A DNA stretch of 54,346 nucleotides from CAZNPH01 sp964574985 (GTDB taxonomy: Bacteria; Bacteroidota; Bacteroidia; Bacteroidales; SM23-62): the NCBI GenBank assembly GCA_964574985.1, contig CAZNPH010000024.1:1-54346 (forward strand), written 5' to 3'. This document shows positions 7,460 to 17,075 of the stretch, one piece after another; the first letter of the stretch is position 1; each line of letters starts with the position of its first letter. The notes beneath the pieces were generated by a model. It was not told where the DNA came from, made no database searches, and saw only the letters and a program-made list of their open reading frames with translations. The translations under genes were made by a program, and so were the position numbers.

Positions 7460-9922
7460 TTAAAGCCGGCTAATTAGGGTCACCAGTACCAGTGCCATAG
7501 AACTTACCGCTGTGCTGATGCTTATGGCTTGCTGAAGTGAAATTCGTTCTCTTTCGGGTTTCTGCGGAATAACAATCTCTGCCCCTGGTTCTACTTTCGG
7601 ATAATTGTTAAACAAAAGAAAACTATGCGTCCGGTCCACCGAACCATTTGCATAAATAATATACGTTTTCTTTTTCAGTGCATTGTCAGCAAACCCACCG
7701 GCAGCCGAAATGTATTTAGTGAGATTTTTTTGAGGCTCATACCTTACAGTTACCGGATAAAGCAACGATCCTGTAAGTCTGACTGTTTCCAGTTGTTTGG
7801 GAACATCCAGCCTGTCTCCTTCCATCAGCATCAGATCCAGTTCCGAATGTGGATTGGCAAGGATTCTGTCCAGTTCGATGCCAATGGCTTGTTCATTTTC
7901 CAAAGGAATATCTATTTCAATGGAATCGGATGATTCTTCCTGCAATCTCAACAATGTCCGTCTTCTTTCTTCCTCGTCTATTTCAATCCTGCGGTACAAT
8001 GTTGCCCCCTGAGCATATGCGTCTTCGGTCAGGCCTCCTGCTCTTAATACCAGGTCGGAAATTCTATCTTCTTTCCGGATTATGCTGTATTGCCCGGGAA
8101 AAGCCACTTCCCCCCGTACATTGACCAGTTGCTGTTTTTCATAGCCCGGTGATCGTCTGATAAATACAATATCATAAGGCTTCAGCTGGAAATGACCGGC
8201 AGAATCGGACAGCGAAAGATCTTCATTTAACACAAAATTAAAAACATTTGCAATTTCTGATGTCACTTCAATGGCTTTTGCATCCTTTACACGACGGGCT
8301 ACTTCTATTCTGGAAAAAGCAGCTGATTCAAGCAAACCTCCCGAAATCCTGATCAATTCGCCAATGTCCATATTGTCATAATAGGGATATGTTCCCGGGT
8401 TGTTAACTTCTCCGGATATTCTCACCGTGTACATTTCTTCCAGGTCAAAAACTGAACTGATAAACACCATATCCTCCCGCTGAAGTTTTATATCTTCTGA
8501 TCCTCCCATGATAAGGGCAGAAAGATCGAAGGGAATTATTTTTACTTTTAGATTTTCCTGTAAACGGTATATGGATGCTTTGGGAAGAAAAGCATCTTCC
8601 CGGAGTCCCTCGGCTTTCTGAATTAAGTCCTTTATGGTCATTCCGTCGGTCAGTTCATATTCACCTTCGCGGTATACTGCTCCCTTAATGCTTACCCTGT
8701 TTTCATACCTTGAAAGTAATTTGCCAATTTCTATCCGGTCGCCGTTTTGAATGTAAATATCCTGAAAATCACTTTTCTCAACATTCAATATCTTCCTTTG
8801 GGTTGCAGTATTCCTTACGATATTGATCCTGCCCTGGTATGCTTCTTCGCTGAAACCACCCGCAAAAGTGATTGCATCATAGAGCGTTTCATCATCAGCG
8901 ATTTCATAGATCGCAGGACGTTTTACCTCACCGGCAAGTGTTATTCTGGATTGATATTCATCGATATAGACAATGTCCTGATCCTGTAAACGAATATTGT
9001 CCCTGGCAATCCCACTAAGCAAAAAATCATATAAATCAATTTCTACCAGAACCTTATTGTTGCGTATTACATTGATCCTGCGAAAACTCCCTTGATCACC
9101 GGGTCCGCCGGCAAGATACAAAGCATTAAAAACCGTTGAAAATGAAGGCAATGTGTAAGTACCGGGAACCATGGCTTCGCCGGCAATATGAACGGTAATG
9201 CTTCGCAGGTCACCAAGGCTGATCACGACAAAAGTATTCGGATTTGGTCCTTTGATGCCTCTGTAAATGGTAGTCAGACTTCTTTTTATGAGTTTGGATG
9301 CTTCATCAATGGTCAGTCCGCTCAATTGTATGGGTGCAAGGTTATCGATTTTGATCCATCCTTCAGGGGTTATAACCGGGCGGTATGTCATTTCAGAAGC
9401 ACCGTACACCTCAATCAACAGTTCGTCACCGGGTCCCAATTGATAATCCTGAGGAGTCGGGATGTTAAAACTGGGAGCAAAAGTAAGGTTCTCCTGTTGA
9501 AATAATTTGGAGCCAAAGATCTGCAATTCTTCTTCAGGTTGCTCAGGAATCATCATTCGAAACAGATCTCTTCTGGTGGATACCCGGTCCTCCCGTATTT
9601 GTCTCAACACTTCACCCTTCCGTATCGGTGGTTTTTCTTCCTCCATCCCGGATTCCAGTTCTCCAACACGTTCCCGTAATTTTACGATCTCATTATAGGG
9701 CATTCCCCGGCTTAATGCGGCTCTTTCCAACTGTTCAATGGTCATCCCGCTTTCTTCTGCTCTTTGCATAAACTCCCTGATCTGCCGATCGGTCAATTCC
9801 TCTACTTTGACTGTTCTCAGATCAGGAACACCGGGTAGTTCCTGGCATAGAAGGCTTGCTCCTGAAAATAACCATAGAATAAATGAAATTAAAATAAGTC
9901 TGAAAATCCAACCAGATCTCAT
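7460..9922 (-). CDS. SLBB-domain polysaccharide export outer-membrane protein (Wza-like)
   Basis: Outer-membrane/periplasmic polysaccharide export protein of about 820 residues. Starting at ATG 9922 gives a clean signal peptide (MRSGWIFRLILISF, cleavage near LLCQ); an upstream TTG at 9967 would add 15 residues before it and is less likely. After a helical E/R-rich region comes the Poly_export domain (PQDYQLGPGDELLIEVYG, roughly residues 160-175), then a series of SLBB repeats marked by GEV/GEA-x-x-PGTY and AGG-(F/L) motifs, and a C-terminal hydrophobic helix (SISTAVSSMALVLVTL). It is followed 64 bp later by its truncated copy and then the Wzz-like gene. It should form the export conduit with the Wzz-like protein. 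Confidence 0.88.
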   Translation of the reverse strand: MRSGWIFRLILISFILWLFSGASLLCQELPGVPDLRTVKVEELTDRQIREFMQRAEESGMTIEQLERAALSRGMPYNEIVKLRERVGELESGMEEEKPPIRKGEVLRQIREDRVSTRRDLFRMMIPEQPEEELQIFGSKLFQQENLTFAPSFNIPTPQDYQLGPGDELLIEVYGASEMTYRPVITPEGWIKIDNLAPIQLSGLTIDEASKLIKRSLTTIYRGIKGPNPNTFVVISLGDLRSITVHIAGEAMVPGTYTLPSFSTVFNALYLAGGPGDQGSFRRINVIRNNKVLVEIDLYDFLLSGIARDNIRLQDQDIVYIDEYQSRITLAGEVKRPAIYEIADDETLYDAITFAGGFSEEAYQGRINIVRNTATQRKILNVEKSDFQDIYIQNGDRIEIGKLLSRYENRVSIKGAVYREGEYELTDGMTIKDLIQKAEGLREDAFLPKASIYRLQENLKVKIIPFDLSALIMGGSEDIKLQREDMVFISSVFDLEEMYTVRISGEVNNPGTYPYYDNMDIGELIRISGGLLESAAFSRIEVARRVKDAKAIEVTSEIANVFNFVLNEDLSLSDSAGHFQLKPYDIVFIRRSPGYEKQQLVNVRGEVAFPGQYSIIRKEDRISDLVLRAGGLTEDAYAQGATLYRRIEIDEEERRRTLLRLQEESSDSIEIDIPLENEQAIGIELDRILANPHSELDLMLMEGDRLDVPKQLETVRLTGSLLYPVTVRYEPQKNLTKYISAAGGFADNALKKKTYIIYANGSVDRTHSFLLFNNYPKVEPGAEIVIPQKPERERISLQQAISISTAVSSMALVLVTLISRL

Positions 9923-10000
9923 ATTTTTTTCAACGTTGTTTATAATAATATCATTTAAAGATAGCAATTCCTTGAATAATTGACCGAAAGCAATATCATT

Positions 10001-11410
10001 TTAGTAAACAAGTCTTTCACTAAACAATGATGCCGAAAAACAGAAACCAAATAAATTCCTGGATGCGTTTCCTGAAAGATCACCCGAAAAACCAACAGAA
10101 ACCGCTAATGGCAATTTTTCCAGATATTTCGAAACACGTAGATAAACACTTCCGATCGATTCCACAATCTCATAATGAAAGTCATATGTCCCGTAATTTC
10201 TTCGGTGGGCAAAAAGCACTTCATATTGTACCTTCGCAGGCATTTCCCCGCTGAAAGAAAAATGGTGGGCAATGATGCGATTGTTTTGAACACCTGAAAT
10301 ATAATTGTTTTCTTCTTCGGCCGCTGGAGTAAAAAAAGGCAATCCGATTACATGACTGAAATAGGTCCACCCTGAACGGTAAATCCCATTGTTAAAATAT
10401 TTATCCCTGCCTTTATAAAAAATGCCGTCAATAAGACCATGCTTGTTTCCACTCTGATGCATTGTATAATAAAACTCGTACATAAATGCATCCAGCCATT
10501 TCGGTTTATCCTCTAATTCAATATACAAACCTGTAACCCCATCCCTCCAGTTTTTAAAACGTAATCCGGAACCATCTTCCATTATATTCTGATGATATAA
10601 CTCAGCCCGGATTTTATTGCTTTTATAAATAAATGCCAGATCGTAACTGCCAATATGATTCCCCATTGCATTCAGATAGTCGCTCCAGTTTTCCTCATCC
10701 ACGCCCCGGACGGGACCCAGAATCCGCCAGTAATCCCTGATTGGGAGATTCATGTTGCCCAGACTTGTATCCCTCGAAACACCACCCCATTGAACAAAAT
10801 GATTCAATCCTACCCGGAGATTAAAGTCCCAGTCACCTCCGGCCAATATATACAAATTCTTATGATGTACTTTGGCGTTTTTGACATAGCGGGTATCATT
10901 CAGTAAATTTTCCGAATAAAGGCCTTTGATCTTGAAAAAACCTTTGGTATACGGGACATCGACGTATTCCGGGACAGACAGTTCAATACCGGGAAACGGC
11001 CGGGCATTCAGGGAATGAAGAATGTTCCCGTTGGTGGCGGAAAGGCCGTGATAACGGACGGTATCGCTTACCGTACCGATCCTGAGCTGAAAAATGCCCC
11101 GGCGAAGTTTGCCGTATGCCTGATGCAGCATCAGGTCAGACCGGTCCGAACAGGTATATACCAGGCCCAGTCCGGCATCCCATGTCCATTTTTGCCCTAT
11201 TTTGTTGTCATGGCTTCGTACGAAAAGATCAGCCATTTGTACATGTTTTGCATCGGGGATCTTTCCTTGCCGGTTGGCACGCATCCAGAACGGCAGTATG
11301 GAATCGTTTGAATGCATGGTGGACAATTCAAGATTGTACTCCATATCCGGCCATTGACCCCGGACAGGCAGGGAAAAAACAAGCAATATCAGAAACCAGA
11401 GGATTCTCAT
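10001..11410 (-). CDS. Capsule assembly Wzi family outer-membrane protein
   Basis: Outer-membrane beta-barrel of the Wzi family, thought to help attach or assemble capsule at the cell surface. It has an N-terminal signal peptide (MRILWFLILLVFSLPVRGQ) and 469 residues with many alternating aromatic strands. Family-like segments include LPFWMRANRQGKI near residue 40, and FVQWGGVSRD with a following PIRDYWRILGP. The gene sits directly upstream of the SLBB export gene and downstream of the NodB deacetylase on the same strand, as is common in Bacteroidota exopolysaccharide loci. The C-terminus ends in barrel-like strands (FGFCFSASLFSERLVY). Confidence 0.85.
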   Translation of the reverse strand: MRILWFLILLVFSLPVRGQWPDMEYNLELSTMHSNDSILPFWMRANRQGKIPDAKHVQMADLFVRSHDNKIGQKWTWDAGLGLVYTCSDRSDLMLHQAYGKLRRGIFQLRIGTVSDTVRYHGLSATNGNILHSLNARPFPGIELSVPEYVDVPYTKGFFKIKGLYSENLLNDTRYVKNAKVHHKNLYILAGGDWDFNLRVGLNHFVQWGGVSRDTSLGNMNLPIRDYWRILGPVRGVDEENWSDYLNAMGNHIGSYDLAFIYKSNKIRAELYHQNIMEDGSGLRFKNWRDGVTGLYIELEDKPKWLDAFMYEFYYTMHQSGNKHGLIDGIFYKGRDKYFNNGIYRSGWTYFSHVIGLPFFTPAAEEENNYISGVQNNRIIAHHFSFSGEMPAKVQYEVLFAHRRNYGTYDFHYEIVESIGSVYLRVSKYLEKLPLAVSVGFSGDLSGNASRNLFGFCFSASLFSERLVY

Positions 11411-11495
11411 TGAACTGACTTACAAGACAAAATTATATTTTCGGGAGCGGACTTCAAAACAGGGGCTTTCAGGAAAAACTGCAAAAAGTATGGAT

Positions 11496-12167
11496 TTATG
11501 TTCTGTTCTGAACCGGAACAGGGCTGTCCGCTTGCTGTTCAGTCTGTAACACACCAAAGTCATATCCCCTTGCCGGGAGTTCCCCGAGTACCCTTTCCAG
11601 CGCATATTTCATATTCTTTTCAGCCCTGGGAGAGTCATGGAAGACAATGACCGAGCCCGGACGTACATGATCAAGCACATTTTTCAGGCATTTCTCCGGA
11701 GTGACCTTCCTGCTGAAATCGTAACTCAGCACATCCCACATGACCACCCGGTAATTTTCCCGTAACTTTTTAAGCTGGGACATCCTGATCCTGCCATAAG
11801 GCGGCCTGAACAGATCAGAGCGGATCCGCCGGGAAGCAAGTTCAACATCCCGGCAATATTCATCCACGCCGGATCTTGCTCCGTTTAAATGGCTGCAGGT
11901 ATGGTTTCCCACCTCATGACCATGGTCAGGGATCATCTGAAAAATACCCGGATATCTTTCCACATTCCGCCCGATACAAAAAAAGGTCGCTTTTGCCCCA
12001 TGTTCAGCGAGCTTATCCAGTACCCGGGGGGTAACCTCCGGGTGCGGACCGTCATCAAAGGTCAGGTAAACCGTTTTTTGCCCGGACAGGGACGGATTCA
12101 CCCGCCACAACATGCCAGGCAGCATGTTACGGAACCATGCCGGAGGTCTGACAATAAAGGAATTCAT
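11496..12167 (-). CDS. NodB-type polysaccharide deacetylase
   Basis: Carbohydrate esterase family 4 (NodB homology) enzyme that removes N- or O-acetyl groups from a polysaccharide. All five motifs are present: TFDDGP (residues 36-41) with both aspartates, H89-x-x-x-H93 (HTCSH) for the metal, RPPYG (121-125), W144-D145, and H177-D178. The 223-residue protein is a bare catalytic domain with no cleavable signal peptide, so it may act in the cytoplasm or be attached to the membrane face. Its ATG overlaps the stop of the upstream DUF2723 gene (ATGA at 12164-12167), which implies translational coupling and a shared glycan substrate. Confidence 0.92.
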   Translation of the reverse strand: MNSFIVRPPAWFRNMLPGMLWRVNPSLSGQKTVYLTFDDGPHPEVTPRVLDKLAEHGAKATFFCIGRNVERYPGIFQMIPDHGHEVGNHTCSHLNGARSGVDEYCRDVELASRRIRSDLFRPPYGRIRMSQLKKLRENYRVVMWDVLSYDFSRKVTPEKCLKNVLDHVRPGSVIVFHDSPRAEKNMKYALERVLGELPARGYDFGVLQTEQQADSPVPVQNRT

Positions 12168-15100
12168 CTTTGAATACCCGGTGAATACATCATCATATAC
12201 TGCTGAAACTGATCATTTACTTTCTGACTCAGCTCTTCCTGCCCATACTCTGCAGTGATCCGTGCAATTTCCTGGAGGATGTGCATTCTGATCTGTTTTT
12301 CGTAATCGGCCTCGGATGAAAACCGGGAATCAGCGTTCAGGAAATAATCCAGTTCCTTCCCGATCACCTGCCTGAATTCCCCTGCCATTTCATTGGCCCG
12401 TTCTGTCTCGCCGACACGGTAATAACATTCCATAATGGGCAGCATAAAGAAATTGTAAGGGATTCTTTCCGGAGGCATAACCTCCATCGATTTGTCCAGC
12501 ACCCGCTTGGCTGATTCCAGTTTTCCTTCGTTAATCAGTGCTTCCGCCAAACGGCCGAAATTATTTCTGAAATTGGATACCATCCGGAGGATGTTGTCAT
12601 CCAGGTATACATCCGGATCCTGGATGTTTCCCCATCTGAATTTGTTGATCATGTTGTCATACATGATCTCAGTATCGATGCTTCCGAGCATGCCCCTGTC
12701 CGGTTCGGTGTACACCGGCACCACCCGGTATGCCAGGCCCTGTATCTGAAAATAATTCTGCAGATTCAGATAATTTTCCCGTCCGACGGTAATGGCATAA
12801 TAAACCGGCCTTCCCCAGTTGAAATTGGCCAGCAGGTCCAGCACCATCATGTCATTCCTCATGATATTGTTCCGGGTGATCCGGAACTGCATCTCTTCAA
12901 CGATCTGATCAGCCATTTCCGGTCTGACCGTTCCTGTTTCAAGTATCTTTTCCTTGTCAATGGTCAGTTTAAATTTTTTGGAAGGCAGATAATTGATCCG
13001 TTCGGGAATATTCCCCAGGGTTTTTGTCCTGGGATTGTCACTGGCCAGAAAATCCATGGCCTGTTTCAGATCGACGTGTTCCTTGATCCGGTCAAAAAGG
13101 TAGACCACATCACGTGTGCCCAGCCGGTATTTTTCCTTTTCCATTCCGAAAGGCACGGGATCCGAATCATAGGCCTTCCGTTGCATTTGTTCAATGTACC
13201 AGGGTGCTCCCAGATAGCTGAGATTGACCACCCTGACGTCGGTGCGGATGCCTTCCACTTCCTGGGCATACCAGAGTGGAAAAGTATCGTTGTCCCCATT
13301 GGTAAAAAGGATCGCATTCTCTTCACAGGAATTCAGATAGTTCCTGGCAAAATCCCTGGCCGTATACCGTCCGGACCGGTCATGATCATCCCAATTTTCT
13401 GCAGCCATGTTCACCGGCACCAAACCAAGGCAAAGTACAGTGGCAAGGATGGCAGACAAGCGGAGAGGAAGTTTTTTTGCCAGCCAGTCTGCCAGGGCCA
13501 TCACCCCCAGTCCGATCCATATACTAAAAGCATAAAAGGACCCCGCGTAGGCATAATCCCTCTCCCTGGGCTGGAAAGGATACTGGTTCAGATAAACCAT
13601 AATGGCCAGTCCGGTCATCACGAACAACAGTGTCACCACCCAGAAATCCTTATTCTTCCTTTTGTAATGATAGAACACCCCGATGAGTCCGAGCAGCAGC
13701 GGCAGCATGTAGTACTTGTTCCGGGCCGGGTTTTCAGCGAGATACGGAGGGAGCCGGTCCTGCGAACCAAGCCTGGCTTCATCAATGAAATTGATCCCGC
13801 TGATCCAGTTGCCTTTGTAAAATTCCCCATGTCCCTGGATGTCGTTTTGCCTTCCTGCAAAGTTCCACATGAAATACCGCAAATACATATGTCCGACCTG
13901 ATACCTGAAAAAGAAGCGGAGATTCTCACCGAAGGTCGGTTTTTTCCGCATTTCCGGTTCTCCCCGGCCGGTTTCCACACGCAGGGGAATCCCGTCGACC
14001 CTGCCCCATTCCTTGTATGCTTCGATATGATCGGGTTGTGTACTCCACATTCTCGGGAAAAAGGTCAGAAAACGTTCATCGTAGATGATTTCCGGTCTCC
14101 GGTAAGTCACTTTGTACTTCCCGTCTTCTTTGGTGTAGACTTTTTTGCCGGGCTCGGTCCTCAGCATGGGCGCATTGTAATACGGGCCGTGTAACAATGG
14201 ATTTTGCCCGTATTGTTCCCGGTTCAGGTAGGAAAGCAGGCTGAACACGGTTTCAGGATCATTCTGGTCCATGGGAGGATCAGCCAGCGAACGGATCAGA
14301 ATGCTTGCATACGAAAAATACCCGATGATGATGACCGATAATCCGAGTAAAATATGGTTAAGCAGTATTTTCTGCCTGCGGTGGCTGTTCCATACGCCCC
14401 AAACAAGCAGGATGGTCAGGAGCAGGACGAAAATCACCACCCCGGAATTATAGGGCATGCCCGCCACATTGACAAAAAACAACTCGAAAATTGAAGCCAC
14501 CTGGACCACCCCGGGAATGATGATATACAATATCACAAACATGAGCAAAACCGAAACAAGGGCAGCACCCAGTATGCCCCTGGTTGAAACCTTGTATTTT
14601 TTAAAATAGCAGACAAATACAATGGCCGGTATGGTCAGCAGGTTCAGCAAATGGATGCCCAGGGAAATGCCCATGATGAATGCGATCAGTATGATCCAGC
14701 GGTTGGCATGTTTCTGTTCAGGATGGTTTTCCCATTTCAGGATGGCCCAGAACACAAAAGCGGTAAAAAATGACGAGGTGGCATATACCTCACCTTCCAC
14801 GGCCGAGAACCAGAAAGTATCCGAAAATGTATAAGCCAGCGCCCCCACCAGTCCGCTCCCGATCACGGCAAGGATCTTACCTGTGCTAATCTTCCTGCTG
14901 TTTGCCTTATTCAGGGTTTTCGACTTCTCCGGGTTGTTCTGTCCGGGAAGATCTCCCCTCAAGAATATTTTCCCGGCCAGATGGGTGATGGTCCAGAACA
15001 TGAACAAAATGGTAAATGCACTGGCCAGTGCCGATATGACATTGATCATCACGGGCACCCTGCCGGGATCCCCGGCGAACAGGGAAAAGAACCTGCCCAG

Positions 15101-15277
15101 TATAAGAAAGAAAGGTGCACCGGGAGGATGGCCCACTTCAAGCTTATAGGAAGCAGCGATGAATTCTCCGCAATCCCAGAAACTGACCGTGGGTTCAATG
15201 GTCATAAGGTATACGACAGCGGCAACCAGAAAAACCGACCATCCTCCGATGATGTTTGCCAGCTTATATGTTCTCAT
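12164..15277 (-). CDS. DUF2723 family membrane glycosyltransferase-like protein
   Basis: Large (1037-residue) integral membrane protein of the DUF2723/TMEM260-like group, related to polyprenol-phosphate-dependent protein O-mannosyltransferases (GT117). The N-terminus has the hallmark WDCGEF (residues 34-39) and GHPPGAP (49-55) in the first periplasmic loop, followed by about a dozen membrane helices to about residue 620. A soluble domain then contains NGDNDTFPLWY near residue 660, and the C-terminal ~200 residues look like helical repeats. It would transfer a sugar to secreted proteins or an envelope glycan. It is the first gene of the minus-strand polysaccharide block and is coupled to the NodB deacetylase. 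Confidence 0.85.
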   Translation of the reverse strand: MRTYKLANIIGGWSVFLVAAVVYLMTIEPTVSFWDCGEFIAASYKLEVGHPPGAPFFLILGRFFSLFAGDPGRVPVMINVISALASAFTILFMFWTITHLAGKIFLRGDLPGQNNPEKSKTLNKANSRKISTGKILAVIGSGLVGALAYTFSDTFWFSAVEGEVYATSSFFTAFVFWAILKWENHPEQKHANRWIILIAFIMGISLGIHLLNLLTIPAIVFVCYFKKYKVSTRGILGAALVSVLLMFVILYIIIPGVVQVASIFELFFVNVAGMPYNSGVVIFVLLLTILLVWGVWNSHRRQKILLNHILLGLSVIIIGYFSYASILIRSLADPPMDQNDPETVFSLLSYLNREQYGQNPLLHGPYYNAPMLRTEPGKKVYTKEDGKYKVTYRRPEIIYDERFLTFFPRMWSTQPDHIEAYKEWGRVDGIPLRVETGRGEPEMRKKPTFGENLRFFFRYQVGHMYLRYFMWNFAGRQNDIQGHGEFYKGNWISGINFIDEARLGSQDRLPPYLAENPARNKYYMLPLLLGLIGVFYHYKRKNKDFWVVTLLFVMTGLAIMVYLNQYPFQPRERDYAYAGSFYAFSIWIGLGVMALADWLAKKLPLRLSAILATVLCLGLVPVNMAAENWDDHDRSGRYTARDFARNYLNSCEENAILFTNGDNDTFPLWYAQEVEGIRTDVRVVNLSYLGAPWYIEQMQRKAYDSDPVPFGMEKEKYRLGTRDVVYLFDRIKEHVDLKQAMDFLASDNPRTKTLGNIPERINYLPSKKFKLTIDKEKILETGTVRPEMADQIVEEMQFRITRNNIMRNDMMVLDLLANFNWGRPVYYAITVGRENYLNLQNYFQIQGLAYRVVPVYTEPDRGMLGSIDTEIMYDNMINKFRWGNIQDPDVYLDDNILRMVSNFRNNFGRLAEALINEGKLESAKRVLDKSMEVMPPERIPYNFFMLPIMECYYRVGETERANEMAGEFRQVIGKELDYFLNADSRFSSEADYEKQIRMHILQEIARITAEYGQEELSQKVNDQFQQYMMMYSPGIQR

Positions 15278-15396
15278 TTAAGTCATTGTATTTGATGACA
15301 TGAAGGCTTTGAACAAACAAAGAAACCCAAATTTTAAGAATTTTGAAACCGGACCTCATGCAATTTCGGGAAAAAAGTCCGAAAAAAACATTTTCA

Positions 15397-15404
15397 TATA
15401 TTTG
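15397..15404 (+). promoter_or_regulatory. Candidate -7 element for the barrel gene at 15436
   Basis: TATATTTG matches the Bacteroidetes -7 consensus TAnnTTTG exactly and lies 31 bp before the preferred ATG at 15436. No clear TTG is visible at the expected -33 spacing, so the call rests on one box. It also supports the internal ATG over the earlier ATG at 15343. Confidence 0.35.
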
Positions 15405-15435
15405 TCATCAGCAACTCAACCACACCGGCCCGTCC

Positions 15436-16599
15436 ATGATGAAAACATTATTTCTTCTTTTCCTGTGCCTTGCATCCGGTTTATCCGTACCGGCACAATA
15501 TGACAATACGGGGCATTATGTGCCGGACAGGATTGATCTTCTTTCCCATAAGAAATTGTCAGTGCACGTCGGCGGATCGGGATTCTTTCAGAACAACGAG
15601 TATTTTAACGATTTTCAGGAGGGTTATACCCTTACGGGCTATTTTCTTCAGCCGGAGCTGGAATATTATCCTGCTGAAAATATCCGGTTGCGCGGGGGGA
15701 TTCACCTGCTCCAGTACTCGGGAAGTGATTCCTATGCCAAAGCCATCCCGATGTTTCAATTCCGGTACCGTTTGAATGACCGTGCCACATTCATCATGGG
15801 TTCGCTGGCAGGCGGACTCCGCCATGGATTGCTTCAGCCCTTGTATAAATTTGAGCGGCATTTTACCGGTCAGCCGGAAACCGGGATCCAATTTTTGTAC
15901 GGCCGGAAAAATATCCGGACCGATACATGGATCAACTGGGAGAAATTCATTGAGCCGGGATCTTATTTCCAGGAAGTATTCACCGCCGGACATTCCTCCG
16001 CCTGGACATTAACCGGCAACCAGGATTCTTACCGGCTGAATATCCCCCTGCAGGTTTTGTTTACTCACCGTGGCGGACAAATCGACCAATCCGGAAAACC
16101 GGTACAAACACTGGGCAATCTGGCAAACGGACTGGAATTTGGTTTGCTGACCGGGAAAAGGATACGGGAAATCGGATTCCGGTTTTACTTTTTAAAATAC
16201 AACGACCTTTCACCGGCCGGGCAATTGCTTTTTGAATCAGGCCATGCTTTTTATCCCTGCTTTTCCCTGATGACAGGCACTACCCAATTTCTGCTGGGAT
16301 ACTGGAATGCCACAAGATTCATCGCTCCGCGGGGAGAATACATGTTCCAGTCGGTTTATTACCATAATCCGGTGGCCGGGGAAGCATCCAGGGAACTGCT
16401 GACTGCAGGTATACAATACCACCGGATACTGGCTGAAAAAGTAAGGATCAACCTGCGTTTGGGCGGCTGGTATGACCTCGTAAACCGCCGTTTTGATTAT
16501 TCCATGGGCGTGCACCTTGTTTTCGATGAAAGTTTGCTTTTGAAGGATTATATCCCGCGTTCATCGATATGCCATCTCCAGGGCCTGGACTTCCAGTAA
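15436..16599 (+). CDS. Outer-membrane beta-barrel protein of unknown function
   Basis: Not recognised as a named family. From the ATG at 15436 (the frame is open from 15343, but that would put 31 residues before the signal peptide) the protein has 387 residues and a clear signal peptide ending VPAQ (MMKTLFLLFLCLASGLSVPAQ). The mature part is rich in aromatic, glycine and charged alternating strands (LSVHVGGSGFFQNNEYF, TATLE-like repeats) typical of Bacteroidota outer-membrane barrels. It faces away from the DUF2723 gene and overlaps the 3' end of the convergent DNA glycosylase gene by 52 bp. A role in envelope or glycan traffic is only suggested by position. Confidence 0.7.
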   Translation: MMKTLFLLFLCLASGLSVPAQYDNTGHYVPDRIDLLSHKKLSVHVGGSGFFQNNEYFNDFQEGYTLTGYFLQPELEYYPAENIRLRGGIHLLQYSGSDSYAKAIPMFQFRYRLNDRATFIMGSLAGGLRHGLLQPLYKFERHFTGQPETGIQFLYGRKNIRTDTWINWEKFIEPGSYFQEVFTAGHSSAWTLTGNQDSYRLNIPLQVLFTHRGGQIDQSGKPVQTLGNLANGLEFGLLTGKRIREIGFRFYFLKYNDLSPAGQLLFESGHAFYPCFSLMTGTTQFLLGYWNATRFIAPRGEYMFQSVYYHNPVAGEASRELLTAGIQYHRILAEKVRINLRLGGWYDLVNRRFDYSMGVHLVFDESLLLKDYIPRSSICHLQGLDFQ

Positions 16600-17075
16600 T
16601 CACCCGCGTAATCAACCCCGATCCTGGGGCTGGTTTTGATTCCTGAAGGCCGCACACCGTCTTCAATCCATATCCGGCCGGAAGTGCACAGATCCTCACC
16701 GTAAAAACTTTTACCGATGGCCAGTTCACGGGTAAGTACCCCGGGGCCTTTCATTCCCTTCAATCCCCTGATCAAAACTGCCTGGGGATCATTTTCCGGT
16801 CCGGTGACAATGTTCAGCATCCAGTAAATACCATAGATGAGGTAAACATACAGGTGTCCGCCCCTGCCAAACATCACAGATGTCCTGGCGGTTTTTCCCC
16901 TGCTGGCATGACATGCAAGATCTTCCGGACCTTTATAGGCTTCCACTTCGGTGATCATAAACCGTCCGGCACGGTTCCTGCTGAGCTTTCGGACAAGCAT
17001 CTTCCCGGGCAATTCGGGTGCCACATCCAGCACATCCCGGACATAGAAATCAAGGGGCACGCGTTTATGGATCAT
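16548..17075 (-). CDS. 3-methyladenine DNA glycosylase (AAG/MPG family)
   Basis: Base-excision repair enzyme that removes alkylated purines. The 175-residue protein carries the family signature: FMITEVEAYKGPEDLACHAS followed by R-T-S-V-MFGRGGHLYVYLIYG-x-x-WMLNIVT, including the catalytic glutamate of the EVEAY segment. The frame is open well upstream, but the ATG at 17075 overlaps the stop of the O-antigen-ligase-like gene as ATGA and gives the usual family length, so it is chosen here. Its 3' end overlaps the convergent barrel gene by 52 bp. Coupling of a DNA repair gene to a polysaccharide ligase is probably only gene packing. Confidence 0.88.
   Translation of the reverse strand: MIHKRVPLDFYVRDVLDVAPELPGKMLVRKLSRNRAGRFMITEVEAYKGPEDLACHASRGKTARTSVMFGRGGHLYVYLIYGIYWMLNIVTGPENDPQAVLIRGLKGMKGPGVLTRELAIGKSFYGEDLCTSGRIWIEDGVRPSGIKTSPRIGVDYAGDYWKSRPWRWHIDERGI

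Noticed and set aside
13076..14194. A 372-residue plus-strand open frame inside DUF2723
   Set aside because: Antisense of a strongly conserved membrane protein; composition is typical of a shadow frame.
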